DNA of 11,004 bases, from the NCBI GenBank assembly GCA_902465325.1, contig CABQMV010000069.1, forward strand, positions 1 through 11,004, read 5' to 3'. The stretch is from an uncultured Oscillospiraceae bacterium. Its GTDB lineage: Bacteria > Bacillota > Clostridia > UBA1212 > SIG427. The notes beneath the pieces were generated by a model. That model was given only the letters and a program-made list of their open reading frames with translations. It had not been told where the DNA came from and searched no databases. Shown piece by piece: positions 1 through 6,976 of this stretch (position 1 is the first letter of the stretch; every line of letters starts with the position of its first letter). Made by a program: the position numbers and the translations under genes.

Positions 1-153
1 GTCCCCGCCTACACTGATATAGAAATCCGCCTTGCGCTTTGTTTCATTCAGCATAAAAAAATCCGCGCCGCCTGCGGACAAAGCAGCTTGTAGCTTGTCT
101 ACATAGTAACCGGCCTCTTCTTTTTTCTGATTCTGCAGAATACCAATTGTCAT
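1..153 (-). CDS. nadK: NAD kinase, N-terminal 51 residues (cut by window edge)
   Basis: NAD kinase phosphorylates NAD to NADP with ATP or polyphosphate in the cytoplasm. Only the first 51 codons lie in the window. They read MTIGILQNQKKEEAG at the start and end with ISVGGD; the GGD is the beginning of the family's GGDGT motif, whose Asp is catalytic, and it follows a typical first Rossmann-like half. The ATG is fixed by a ribosome binding site, AAGGAG at 162-167, 8 nt upstream. The gene follows tlyA by 60 bp and appears to have its own promoter with ARG-box-like operators. In many Clostridia nadK sits between tlyA and argR, which supports the call. The assignment rests on the N-terminal half-domain, the GGD motif and the neighbours; the rest of the gene is off the edge. 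Confidence 0.88.
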   Translation of the reverse strand, partial: MTIGILQNQKKEEAGYYVDKLQAALSAGGADFFMLNETKRKADFYISVGGD

Positions 154-169
154 ATCCCAGTCTCCTTAT

Positions 170-207
170 ACCTAATAATTATACATTTTGATGTATAAAA
201 ATGCAAG
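170..207 (-). promoter_or_regulatory. Tandem ARG-box-like operator (ArgR/AhrC site)
   Basis: The arginine repressor consensus core is TGNATwwwwATNCA. On the minus strand TGCATTTTTATACA (192-205) matches every fixed position. A second site, TGTATAATTATTAG (172-185), matches all but the final CA. The cores are 6 bp apart, so two 18-bp boxes (190-207 and 170-187) are separated by 2 bp, with centres 20 bp apart. Tandem boxes with a 2-3 bp gap are the classical ArgR hexamer target. The boxes cover the -35, spacer and -10 of the nadK promoter, a placement expected for repression. An 8-bp inverted repeat (179-198) lies across the pair. That ArgR binds here is inference. Confidence 0.55.
178..206 (-). 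promoter_or_regulatory. Sigma-A-type promoter for nadK
   Basis: Read on the minus strand, TTGCAT (201-206) is followed after exactly 17 bp by a perfect TATAAT (178-183). Transcription would start near 171, giving a leader of about 18 nt that contains the AAGGAG ribosome binding site. This is the only clear housekeeping promoter between the asp23 promoter and the left edge, so nadK and later genes could be expressed apart from the dxs-tlyA operon. The -35 matches TTGACA at four of six positions. Predicted by eye. Confidence 0.65.
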
Positions 208-213
208 CTGGGC

Positions 214-945
214 CTAGCCAATTTTTGTAAGAAGCATGAGAAACTCTGTATTGCCGTCCCCGCCTTTGATGGGAGATTCCTGTATTCCCTCCACTGCAAA
301 GCCGCATTCCTCTGCGAAGGCCCTTACCCGGGCCACCGCCTTGGGCAGCAGGCGCGGCTCCTTTACAATGCCCTTTTTATTCAAGGCGGCAGAGCCCAGC
401 TCAAACTGCGGCTTAACCAACGCCACACAGGCAGCAGCAGGCTTCATATAGCAAAACACGGCAGGCAACACACACCTTAAGGAAATAAAAGATACATCAA
501 TGCTGACAAGATCAAACTGATTTTTATACTGGCACAGCGGCAGGCATCTGATATCCATCCCCTCCAGACTGGTTACCCTGGGATCCTCTCGTAAAACCAG
601 ATTCAATTGGTCATGACCCACATCTACAGCGGTAACCGCTGCCGCCCCGCTGTCTAGCAGTACCTGAGTAAAACCCCCGGTAGAAGCGCCTACGTCCAGG
701 CACTTTTTTCCTTCTACCTCTAAATGATAAAAAGCCAAGGCTCCCTGCAGCTTAAGGGCACCCCGGGATACAAAGGGAACCGGATCCGGCGCACTTTCCA
801 CAAAAGCCCCCGGCGCCACCTCATAAGAGGCCTTTTTTATAACAATACCGTTTACTGAAACCAGACCCTCCCGGATAGCTCGCTGTGCCCGTGCCCTGCT
901 GGCATAGCGTTTTTCATTTGTCAGAAAGATATCCAATCGACTCAT
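214..945 (-). CDS. tlyA: TlyA-family 16S/23S rRNA (cytidine-2'-O)-methyltransferase
   Basis: Predicted SAM-dependent methyltransferase that adds 2'-O-methyl groups to cytidines of rRNA (in mycobacteria, 23S C1920 and 16S C1409). The 243-residue protein has an N-terminal S4 RNA-binding domain (residues 1-60, starting MSRLDIFLTNEKRYASRARA) and an FtsJ-like Rossmann methyltransferase domain. The SAM loop is DVGASTGGFTQVLL (84-97). A K-D-K-E catalytic set is visible: K65 in RGALKL, D150 in SIDVSFISL, K178 in VKPQFE and E234 in GNTEFL. It is a little shorter than the usual ~270 residues but lacks no motif. The ATG overlaps the dxs stop by 4 nt (ATGA), with AGGGA just upstream, so the genes are translationally coupled. 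Hemolysin-like names for this family are historical. Whether it modifies both rRNAs cannot be read from the sequence. Confidence 0.92.
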   Translation of the reverse strand: MSRLDIFLTNEKRYASRARAQRAIREGLVSVNGIVIKKASYEVAPGAFVESAPDPVPFVSRGALKLQGALAFYHLEVEGKKCLDVGASTGGFTQVLLDSGAAAVTAVDVGHDQLNLVLREDPRVTSLEGMDIRCLPLCQYKNQFDLVSIDVSFISLRCVLPAVFCYMKPAAACVALVKPQFELGSAALNKKGIVKEPRLLPKAVARVRAFAEECGFAVEGIQESPIKGGDGNTEFLMLLTKIG

Positions 946-2864
946 TGCCGTCCCTGTTTTCTCTCAATCAGTTTTCTGGCATCCCGGCATACGGAATCCA
1001 CATTCATTCCGTACAGCCCGTGAATTTCTTCAATACTGCCATGGGGAATGGTTTCATCAGGAAGCCCTTCTATAACCAGAGGCAAATACATTTCATGGGC
1101 CAACAGCAGGTCCGCTACACAGGAGCCTAAGCCGCCGCATTTAACGCCATCTTCAATAGTAAGCACGCAGCCGCCCAGACGGCAGGCCTCTAAAATACCT
1201 TCCTCATCCATGGGCGCCAAAAATCTTGCATTGAACACCAGCGCCCGTAGCCCTTCCTTTTTCAGTTCAGAAGCTGCCCGCATAGCAGTATCCACCATTT
1301 TTCCCAGTGCAAGAATGGTAATATCATAGGTTACAAAGGGCACAAAGTTCATCATCAGCCCTTTTCCGTATACCACAGGATTTTTTTCAATAAATTCACG
1401 GCTGAAGGAATACTTGTCCTTTGCCGGATACCGTACAGCAAAAGGCCCCTTCAGCATAGCATGGTCTTTCTCAAAAATATGCACCGCCATCGCCAGCATC
1501 ATCCGCTGTTCTTCAATACAGCAGGGAGCGGCAACTGTTACATTGGGCAGATGATTTAGAAACGTCATATCATATATGCCCTGATGCGTTTCTCCATCGG
1601 GACCGCATACGCCAGCCCTGTCCACGGCAAGTACAATCGGGACATTCTGTATGGCACAGTCGTGCAGCAGCTGATCATAGCTTCTCTGCAAAAAAGTAGA
1701 ATAAATAGCAATAACCGGTTTCAGCCCTCCTCTGGACATGCCCGCTCCCATGGTAACTGCATGCTGCTCTGCAATTCCCACATCGAAAAAGCGGTCCGGA
1801 AATTGCTTTTCAAAGGGCAAAAGTCCTGTTCCGCTGGGCATAGCCGCAGTGACCGCTACAATTTCTGCATCTTTCTCTGCCATTTTGCAAAGCTGAGAAC
1901 CAAAGTTCTCAGAAAAAGACAGGCAGCCGTCTTTCTGACGTTCTCCGCTTTCAGGGTCAAAAGGGGTTGTACCGTGAAAACTCTGAGGATTGGCCTCCGC
2001 CGGGTCATAGCCGTGCCCCTTTTGCGTTACCACATGGACAAGCACTGGCTCCGGCGTATTCAGCGCTCTTGCAAAAAGTGTTTTCATAGCCTCCACATTG
2101 TGGCCGTCTACCGGGCCAAAGTATTGAAAACCCAGATCTTCAAACATTTCGCCTTCTACAAAAAGTGCCTTTATAGACGCCTTTACCTTGTGTACAAGCC
2201 GCTCTAGTGTTTTTCCGATCCCCGGTATTCGGACCAGGAATCGTTTAACATCTTTTTTGGCTTTCAAATATGATTTCCTGCTGCGGATTCTGCCCAGATA
2301 CCGGGAAAGACCGCCTACATTTTTTGAAATAGACATCCCATTGTCGTTTAAAATTACCGTAAGGTTTGTAGCAGACCGACCCGCATCGTTTAAAGCCTCT
2401 AAGGCCATGCCTCCTGTGAGAGCACCGTCACCAATCACAGCCACAACCTGATAATTCTCTCCCCTTAAATCCCTGGCACGGCACATCCCCAGGGCCGCCG
2501 AAATAGAGGTAGAGCTGTGTCCGGTATTAAAACAGTCTGCCAGGCTTTCTGAAGCCTTGGGAAATCCGCTAAGCCCATTGAAAGAGCGGATGGTCTCCAG
2601 CCGGTCATTTCTGCCTGTCAGTATTTTGTGCACATAAGTCTGATGCCCTACGTCCCATACAATCCGATCCCGATAGGGGTCTGTCACACTGTAGAGCGCC
2701 ATTGTCAGCTCTACTACGCCCAGATTGGAAGCCAGATGCCCGCCTGTCTTCGCCACAACCTGCACAAGGCGCTCTCTCAGCTCCTGGGCCAGCAGCTTAT
2801 AGTCATCAGAATTCATATATTTCAAATCCCCCGGAAAATCCCGGGTAGAAAGGTAATCACTCAT
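942..2864 (-). CDS. dxs: 1-deoxy-D-xylulose-5-phosphate synthase
   Basis: Condenses pyruvate and glyceraldehyde 3-phosphate into 1-deoxy-D-xylulose 5-phosphate, the first step of the MEP isoprenoid pathway and a branch to thiamine and pyridoxal. The 640-residue protein is full length. The N-terminal thiamine diphosphate domain has the pyrophosphate/Mg site GDGALTGG (145-152) with NDN at 173-175, and the substrate-side GHQTYVHKILTGR (73-85). The central domain has VGIAEQHAVTMGAG (362-375), whose Glu366 is the cofactor-activating glutamate, and DRAGVCGPDGETHQG (415-429). A C-terminal transketolase-like domain ends with GLPDETIPHGS (600-610). Residues 191-240 form the variable basic linker usual in this family. 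The gene starts 9 nt after the ispA stop, with AGGGAT as a modest ribosome binding site. It sits next to ispA, so early and late isoprenoid steps are co-transcribed. Confidence 0.97.
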   Translation of the reverse strand: MSDYLSTRDFPGDLKYMNSDDYKLLAQELRERLVQVVAKTGGHLASNLGVVELTMALYSVTDPYRDRIVWDVGHQTYVHKILTGRNDRLETIRSFNGLSGFPKASESLADCFNTGHSSTSISAALGMCRARDLRGENYQVVAVIGDGALTGGMALEALNDAGRSATNLTVILNDNGMSISKNVGGLSRYLGRIRSRKSYLKAKKDVKRFLVRIPGIGKTLERLVHKVKASIKALFVEGEMFEDLGFQYFGPVDGHNVEAMKTLFARALNTPEPVLVHVVTQKGHGYDPAEANPQSFHGTTPFDPESGERQKDGCLSFSENFGSQLCKMAEKDAEIVAVTAAMPSGTGLLPFEKQFPDRFFDVGIAEQHAVTMGAGMSRGGLKPVIAIYSTFLQRSYDQLLHDCAIQNVPIVLAVDRAGVCGPDGETHQGIYDMTFLNHLPNVTVAAPCCIEEQRMMLAMAVHIFEKDHAMLKGPFAVRYPAKDKYSFSREFIEKNPVVYGKGLMMNFVPFVTYDITILALGKMVDTAMRAASELKKEGLRALVFNARFLAPMDEEGILEACRLGGCVLTIEDGVKCGGLGSCVADLLLAHEMYLPLVIEGLPDETIPHGSIEEIHGLYGMNVDSVCRDARKLIERKQGRQ

Positions 2865-2873
2865 CTATTATCC

Positions 2874-3770
2874 CTAGTTGTCCCTATTTCTTAAATATTC
2901 TGCCATTTCCTTTAGAAAGATACCTTTTTCACCAAAATACGCCGCATCGGAAACTGCCTGAGCAGTCAGCTCCTCTAAAAGCGTTTTACAGTAGGGAACG
3001 CCCTTAACAGCAGCCAGCGAACTCTTTTCCTCTTTTTCATCCCGCCCGGTAGCCTTCCCCAGAACAGAAGAATCCCCCTCAATATCCAAAATGTCATCTC
3101 GAATCTGAAATGCAAGGCCTATGGCCTTGGTATAGCTGAGCAGTCGGTCAGCCACCTGGCTCTCCGCAGCACCGGCAGCACTGATCGCCACCAGCGCCGG
3201 CGCAGTAAGCAGAGCGCCGGTCTTACACCGGTATGTATACCGCACGGTGGTCTCATCAACCGCTCTGCCCTCGGACTGTAAATCAACCACCTGTCCGCCA
3301 ATCATCCCCTCTGTACCGGCGCTCTGTGCCACATGAAGCATCATTTTGATTCCCTTGGCTTTTTCCTCCTGAGGGAGGGCATCGCAGGCCTCAGACATAA
3401 CCTCAAAGGCTCTGTTTAGCAGGGCATCGCCTGCCAGAATGGCAAGGGCTTCATTAAACTGCTTATGGCAGGTAGGACGACCCCGCCTCATATCGTCATT
3501 ATCCATGGCAGGCAGGTCATCATGGATCAGAGAATAAGTATGAATCATTTCCAGTGCGCAGGCAAAAGGCATTACCATTTTCCCCGGAACATTCAATATT
3601 TCTGCATAGGCCAGCGTTAGCACAGGGCGGATCCGCTTTCCTCCTGCCAAAAGACTGTACCGCATGGCCTCATAAATATTCCGCTGCAAATTTTCTTTCA
3701 CAGGAACCAGCTGCTCCAGCTCCTTGTTCACCAGACTTGCCATCTGGCTTAGCACATCTTGAAAACTCAT
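2874..3770 (-). CDS. ispA: Farnesyl diphosphate synthase ((2E,6E)-FPP synthase)
   Basis: Cytoplasmic all-trans prenyltransferase that condenses DMAPP with IPP to GPP and then FPP, the precursor of undecaprenyl phosphate and quinone tails. It has 298 residues, the size of E. coli IspA (299). Visible motifs are GGKRIRP (43-49), the first Asp-rich motif DDLPAMD (84-90), GGQVVD (158-163), KTG (183-185) and the second Asp-rich motif DDILD (225-229). The first motif carries the two-residue insertion, and Tyr79 lies five residues before it, the pattern of bacterial type II FPP synthases. That favours C15 over C20 product, although a geranylgeranyl diphosphate synthase cannot be fully excluded. The start is supported by AAGGAGG 8 nt upstream. 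It follows xseB by 18 bp and precedes dxs. Confidence 0.94.
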   Translation of the reverse strand: MSFQDVLSQMASLVNKELEQLVPVKENLQRNIYEAMRYSLLAGGKRIRPVLTLAYAEILNVPGKMVMPFACALEMIHTYSLIHDDLPAMDNDDMRRGRPTCHKQFNEALAILAGDALLNRAFEVMSEACDALPQEEKAKGIKMMLHVAQSAGTEGMIGGQVVDLQSEGRAVDETTVRYTYRCKTGALLTAPALVAISAAGAAESQVADRLLSYTKAIGLAFQIRDDILDIEGDSSVLGKATGRDEKEEKSSLAAVKGVPYCKTLLEELTAQAVSDAAYFGEKGIFLKEMAEYLRNRDN

Positions 3771-3788
3771 GTTACACGCCTCCTTGCA

Positions 3789-3995
3789 CTATAGGGGATT
3801 TTCTACAATTTCACCGTCAGGTCCTGCAGTTACAGTAGTGATTAATTTTTCATACTTGTCCAGCAAATTCTCGCAGTATTTAATAAGCTCTGTCCCCTTC
3901 TTAAAATAGTCTATGGACTCATCCAAGGGCATACTGCCGGACTCCATTTTTCCTATAATCTCTTCCAGCGCAGCCAACGCCTCTTCATATGTCAC
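3789..3995 (-). CDS. xseB: Exodeoxyribonuclease VII small subunit
   Basis: Small subunit of exonuclease VII, which with XseA degrades single-stranded DNA from both ends to short oligonucleotides. The protein is a short helical hairpin: TYEEALAALEEIIGKMESG, then LDESIDYFKKGTELIKYCENLL, typical of the family in length and spacing. The start is uncertain. A GTG at 4002-4004 would give 71 residues (MFCVTYEEA...) but lies only 2 nt from the ribosome binding site AAAGGA (4007-4012). The next in-frame GTG (3993-3995) gives 68 residues beginning MTYEEALAAL, like most relatives, with an 11-nt spacing, and is preferred here. No ATG is available because an in-frame stop lies at 4011-4013. It follows xseA by about 30 bp. 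Confidence 0.9.
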   Translation of the reverse strand: MTYEEALAALEEIIGKMESGSMPLDESIDYFKKGTELIKYCENLLDKYEKLITTVTAGPDGEIVENPL

Positions 3996-4028
3996 ACAAA
4001 ACACCGTCCTTTATATAATGCACTTTAT

Positions 4029-5213
4029 TTAAAGCTTTCGTCCTTCATAATCTTTACCGGTACAGATCACCTGAAAAGTCTCTCCTTCTTTCAGCATACT
4101 GCCGTCTGTAACCACTTTGCCCTCTTTGTTTTTTACCAGACTGTACCCCCTCTCCAGCACCCTTAAAGGGTCCAGTGCAGCTAAGCGCGCTGTATCTACT
4201 GTGATCCGGTGCTGCGCGCTCTTTATTTTCTCCTCTATGGCATATCCAAGTCTCTCTGCTTCTGTATCACACAGCTGGCGCTTTTCGGCAATCAATTGGG
4301 CGGGACGCCTAAAAAATGGGTTTTCCTTTACAATTCTCAATTCTCTGCGCTTTAACTCCAGACTGCGGCCGGGCATAATCGCCAGCCTTTTCTTAAGAGC
4401 TGCCAGGCCGTATCTCAAATCCTCTGAAACCGGTACCGCCAATTCCGCTGCAGCAGAAGGCGTAGGCGCCCGAAGATCCGCTACAAAGTCAGCAATGGTG
4501 TAATCCGTTTCATGTCCCACGGCAGAAATCACCGGTATATGAGAGGCAAAAATTGCTCTGGCTACAGGTTCTTCATTAAAAGCCCACAGATCTTCTATAC
4601 TGCCGCCTCCCCGGGCCAGTATAATAACATCACAGAGACCATACCGATTAATGAATTCCATTGCCTGTACAATAGAAGGAACCGCCTCTTCCCCCTGTAC
4701 TGCTGTGGGAAACAGCCTGAGCCTCATACCGGGAAAACGGCGGTAAAGTACGTTTTTTATATCAGAAAAAACCGCTCCCGTAGGAGAAGTCACCACACCT
4801 ACAATCCCCGGCAGCATGGGAAGCCTCTTTTTATGCTCATGCCGAAAAAGGCCTTCCTCTTCCAGCCGTCTCTTCATCTTTTCAAATACTTCATACAGGT
4901 TTCCGGCACCGCTCTGCTTCAGGCTCTCAACATAGAGCTGGTATACCCCATCCCTTTCATATACAGAAATGCTGCCTCTTGCTTCTGCCTTCACGCCATT
5001 TTCCGGCATGAAAGTCAGGCGCTGAGCATGAGTCCGAAACATTACACATTTCAGCACTCCCCCGCTGTCCTTTAAGGTAAAATAACAATGGCCGGAGGAG
5101 TGAAGTTTAAAATTTGAAATTTCTCCTTCTACAGAGATATCCGTCAGATTTCTGTCCGATATGAGAAGCGCTTTGATGTAACTGTTTACGGCAGATACAG
5201 AGATGGTCTTCAT
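4029..5213 (-). CDS. xseA: Exodeoxyribonuclease VII large subunit
   Basis: Catalytic subunit of exonuclease VII, a metal-dependent nuclease for single-stranded DNA that works with several XseB chains. The 394-residue protein begins with an OB-fold (about 20-100, including VEGEISNFKLHSSGHCYFTLKD). The catalytic domain follows, with VTSPTGAVFSDI (141-152), RGGGSIEDLWAFNEE (201-215), SAVGHETDYTIADFVADLRA (230-249) and TPSAAAE (251-257). A coiled-coil segment (about 262-345) and the conserved C-terminal ERGYSLV (354-360) follow. It is slightly shorter than the usual 400-450 residues, and the difference seems to lie in the coiled coil. The ATG overlaps the nusB stop by 4 nt, with AGGGAAAG upstream. 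Confidence 0.96.
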   Translation of the reverse strand: MKTISVSAVNSYIKALLISDRNLTDISVEGEISNFKLHSSGHCYFTLKDSGGVLKCVMFRTHAQRLTFMPENGVKAEARGSISVYERDGVYQLYVESLKQSGAGNLYEVFEKMKRRLEEEGLFRHEHKKRLPMLPGIVGVVTSPTGAVFSDIKNVLYRRFPGMRLRLFPTAVQGEEAVPSIVQAMEFINRYGLCDVIILARGGGSIEDLWAFNEEPVARAIFASHIPVISAVGHETDYTIADFVADLRAPTPSAAAELAVPVSEDLRYGLAALKKRLAIMPGRSLELKRRELRIVKENPFFRRPAQLIAEKRQLCDTEAERLGYAIEEKIKSAQHRITVDTARLAALDPLRVLERGYSLVKNKEGKVVTDGSMLKEGETFQVICTGKDYEGRKL

Positions 5214-5629
5214 TGTCTTTCCCTGTATATACTGCCCAGTATTCCGTTAATAAAAGTGCCCGCATCCTCATGGCTGTATGTCTTAGCCAGCTCAATGGCC
5301 TCATTAATGGTCACATTAGTCGGGATATCCTCCCGATAGAGGAGCTCATAGATCGCTACCCGTAAAATAGCAATATCCAGCTTTGCCATGCGTTCCGGCG
5401 TCCAGTTGGCAGCATGTTTTTTTATCAGAGCATCAATCTCTGCTGTGTGCTCAGCAGCGCCCTCCGCAATTTCTTTTATATAAGTCCGGTCCAGCTTTTC
5501 CTGAGGACACCCGTCGTAGGTGCTCAAAAAAAGCGATAGCCTGTCCTCCATATTATGGGTCCCGTCCTGATTAAAATTGTCGGAATATAAAAATTTGATT
5601 GTTGCGTCTCTGGTTTCTCGTCTTCCCAT
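5210..5629 (-). CDS. nusB: Transcription antitermination factor NusB
   Basis: NusB binds the boxA element of rRNA leader transcripts with S10 (NusE) and supports processive transcription of rRNA operons. The 139-residue, all-helical protein shows family signatures: RDATIKFLYS near the N-terminus (7-16), then W76..R80 leading into LDIAILRVAIYELLY (84-98), VTINEAIELAKTYS (106-119) and FINGILGSI (126-134). A strong ribosome binding site, AAGGAGGT, lies upstream with a rather long spacing of about 11-12 nt, and no alternative in-frame start lies closer. The 44-bp gap to the upstream DUF2273 gene shows no terminator. The last codons overlap xseA by 4 nt. Confidence 0.95.
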   Translation of the reverse strand: MGRRETRDATIKFLYSDNFNQDGTHNMEDRLSLFLSTYDGCPQEKLDRTYIKEIAEGAAEHTAEIDALIKKHAANWTPERMAKLDIAILRVAIYELLYREDIPTNVTINEAIELAKTYSHEDAGTFINGILGSIYRERQ

Positions 5630-5673
5630 TGAATCAGAAGACCTCCTTCTCCTATTTATTCGTGCCCGGCAGA

Positions 5674-5901
5674 TCAGCGGTAAGATCCGGGAGGCAAAAT
5701 TTTATCCAATAAATTGCGCAGAAAATTTTTATCCTTTTGGAGCTTCCGCCCTACAAAATAGCCGGCTAATACGCAAATCGCTATGATTACCGTCTTAAGC
5801 AGACCTAAAAAAACCAGTGCCAACCCCAATAAAAGTCCGATGACGGCACCGTTAATCCCCCAATAGTTATTTCTGTAGAACCGATAGAGTTTTCTAAGCA
5901 T
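5674..5901 (-). CDS. DUF2273 small integral membrane protein
   Basis: A 75-residue membrane protein of the DUF2273 family, whose function is unknown. A basic N-terminus (MLRKLYRFYRNN) is followed by two adjacent hydrophobic segments, about residues 14-33 (WGINGAVIGLLLGLALVFLG) and 36-53, and then a basic tail (GRKLQKDKN) ending PPGSYR. The charge pattern suggests both ends face the cytoplasm. Genes of this family are typically neighbours of asp23 and amaP in Firmicutes, as here, so a role in the Asp23 membrane-associated envelope-stress assembly is likely but inferred. The ATG lies 6 nt after the amaP stop, with AGGAG overlapping the end of amaP. Confidence 0.88.
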   Translation of the reverse strand: MLRKLYRFYRNNYWGINGAVIGLLLGLALVFLGLLKTVIIAICVLAGYFVGRKLQKDKNFLRNLLDKILPPGSYR

Positions 5902-5907
5902 AGTCTG

Positions 5908-6450
5908 TCACTCCTGTGCTGCCGCGGACACACTGTCCACATTTACGCTGATGTCGCTTACCATCAATTCCATAGTAGCCTCTACAGATTCTTTCACTCT
6001 AATCTGTATACTTTTGCACAAATCCGGCACATGAACGTCAGGCAGGACGGTAAGGCGAATTACAATACTGACCTTGTCCCCCCGAAATTTCACCTTTGCC
6101 TTGGCATCCTTCACGCCGTTAAACCGTTTTGAAATCCCCAGCGCAATGTTCTCCACAGAATAAGAAGAAATTCGAATCAAACCGGATTCCGTCTCTGTAC
6201 AGATATATCTGGCGCTGCGTCTGCCCTTCACGCCGGATACCAGTACTGCTATATTCAGGGCAAAGAACAGCAATCCTACAATGAAGAGAAACACATCGTA
6301 TTTGTTGGACTGATAAAAGGTCGTACTGACAAAGTCCAGTCCCATGGAAATGATCACCTTATCGCCAAACGGAGATATCATAACAAGTCCAAATACCACC
6401 GCCAGCAAGAAAGAATAGATCGCTACCAATATTCTGAATAGATAATTCAT
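5908..6450 (-). CDS. amaP: Alkaline shock response membrane anchor protein AmaP
   Basis: AmaP tethers the abundant cytoplasmic protein Asp23 to the membrane, as shown in Staphylococcus aureus. The 180-residue protein has two transmembrane helices, about 5-25 (FRILVAIYSFLLAVVFGLVM) and 52-73 (DVFLFIVGLLFFALNIAVLV). They are separated by a short loop and followed by a basic RRSARY and a soluble Asp23-like domain (about 85-175) that includes GVKDAKAKVKFRGDKVSIVI. The ATG overlaps the asp23 stop by 4 nt, and GGAGGAG inside the asp23 end serves as ribosome binding site, so the two are coupled. The assignment rests on topology, the C-terminal domain and its place between asp23 and DUF2273. Confidence 0.87.
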   Translation of the reverse strand: MNYLFRILVAIYSFLLAVVFGLVMISPFGDKVIISMGLDFVSTTFYQSNKYDVFLFIVGLLFFALNIAVLVSGVKGRRSARYICTETESGLIRISSYSVENIALGISKRFNGVKDAKAKVKFRGDKVSIVIRLTVLPDVHVPDLCKSIQIRVKESVEATMELMVSDISVNVDSVSAAAQE

Positions 6451-6815
6451 GCTTCTCCTCCTCTGTCATCACTGAAATCAATTCCCTGGACATGTATGTT
6501 TACCGTATGCACGGATATTCCGGTTAAAGACTCAACAGCACTTTTCACCTTTTCCTGAATATTCCACGCTACATCAGGTATTCTGAAACCGTATTTGAGA
6601 ATAACATACAGATCAACCTCCGTATGTCCGTTTTCTGTCTGAACTTTCACACCCTTAGCCAGATTTACCCTGCCGAAGGCTTCAACAATGCCTCCGGTCA
6701 ATCCGGTGCTCATACCGGCTACCCCTTCCACTTCAGTAGCCGCCACCCCAGCAGTAATCGCCACTACCTCATCGGAAATCAGCATATCGTCCTGACGGTT
6801 TATTTCCTGACTCAA
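6447..6815 (-). CDS. Asp23/Gls24 family envelope stress response protein
   Basis: Member of the Asp23/Gls24 family, cytoplasmic proteins that gather at the membrane through AmaP and are linked to envelope or alkaline stress. The 122-residue protein shows the family pattern: ISDEVVAITAGVAATEVEGV (13-32), GMSTGLTGGIVEAFGR (34-49), GVKVQTENGHTEVDLYVILKYG (55-76) and a helix IQEKVKSAVESLTGISVHTVNIHVQGIDF (86-114). The start is a TTG (6813-6815), supported by GGGAGG 6 nt upstream and by an extended -10 promoter just before it. It heads the left-hand operon, ahead of amaP and DUF2273. Several paralogues of this family often occur in Clostridia, so no gene symbol is given. Confidence 0.92.
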   Translation of the reverse strand: MSQEINRQDDMLISDEVVAITAGVAATEVEGVAGMSTGLTGGIVEAFGRVNLAKGVKVQTENGHTEVDLYVILKYGFRIPDVAWNIQEKVKSAVESLTGISVHTVNIHVQGIDFSDDRGGEA

Positions 6816-6843
6816 AACTTACCTCCCAATTTGATTCTTATGA

Positions 6844-6852
6844 ATTATAGCA
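6844..6852 (-). promoter_or_regulatory. Extended -10 promoter upstream of asp23
   Basis: On the minus strand TGCTATAAT matches the extended -10 consensus TGnTATAAT exactly. No good -35 is present (TTTTCT at 17 bp), which extended -10 promoters tolerate. Transcription would begin near 6837, leaving a leader of about 22 nt with the GGGAGG ribosome binding site (6822-6827) and the TTG start of asp23. It probably drives the whole asp23-tlyA operon, as no terminator is visible in that stretch. Confidence 0.6.
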
Positions 6853-6909
6853 TAATATAACACAAAAGAAAAGAAATATCCCGGATGAGGCTCTGTCTGA
6901 GGATTTCTG

Positions 6910-6937
6910 AAAAAATATTAAGATTTCACACTCAAAA
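6910..6937 (-). repeat. 28-bp repeat unit, copy 1 (TTTTGAGTGT...TTTTTT)
   Basis: On the minus strand this unit reads TTTTGAGTGT, then GAAATC, then TTAATATTTTTT. It matches the copy at 7066-7093 at 25 of 28 positions by hand alignment. It ends about 58 bp upstream of the asp23 -10 element. Both copies point towards asp23. It could be a regulator binding site or a decayed element end. Confidence 0.6.
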
Positions 6938-6956
6938 ATATCAAAGCACAAATTAT

Positions 6957-6976
6957 AGGTGTAAATTTCACACTCA
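6957..6976. repeat. Inverted pair of the repeat core (GAGTGT-N7-ACACC)
   Basis: On the minus strand TGAGTGTGAAATTTACACCT contains two facing half-sites, GAGTGT and ACACCT, around an AT-rich 7-bp centre. It is the only place in the gap where two cores form a compact palindrome of operator size. It lies between a TTGACA hexamer (6982-6987) and a TATAAT hexamer (6952-6957). Confidence 0.45.

Noticed and set aside
179..198. Intrinsic terminator after tlyA
   Set aside because: The 8-bp inverted repeat TTATACAT/ATGTATAA is purely AT-rich and lacks a following T-run; it is better explained as part of the promoter/operator.
1584..2207. 207-codon plus-strand ORF inside dxs
   Set aside because: Antisense to conserved dxs coding sequence; the translation is low in recognisable features and rich in basic residues typical of shadow frames.
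4512..5075. 187-codon plus-strand ORF inside xseA
   Set aside because: Antisense shadow of a well-conserved gene, with no family features and no ribosome binding site noted.
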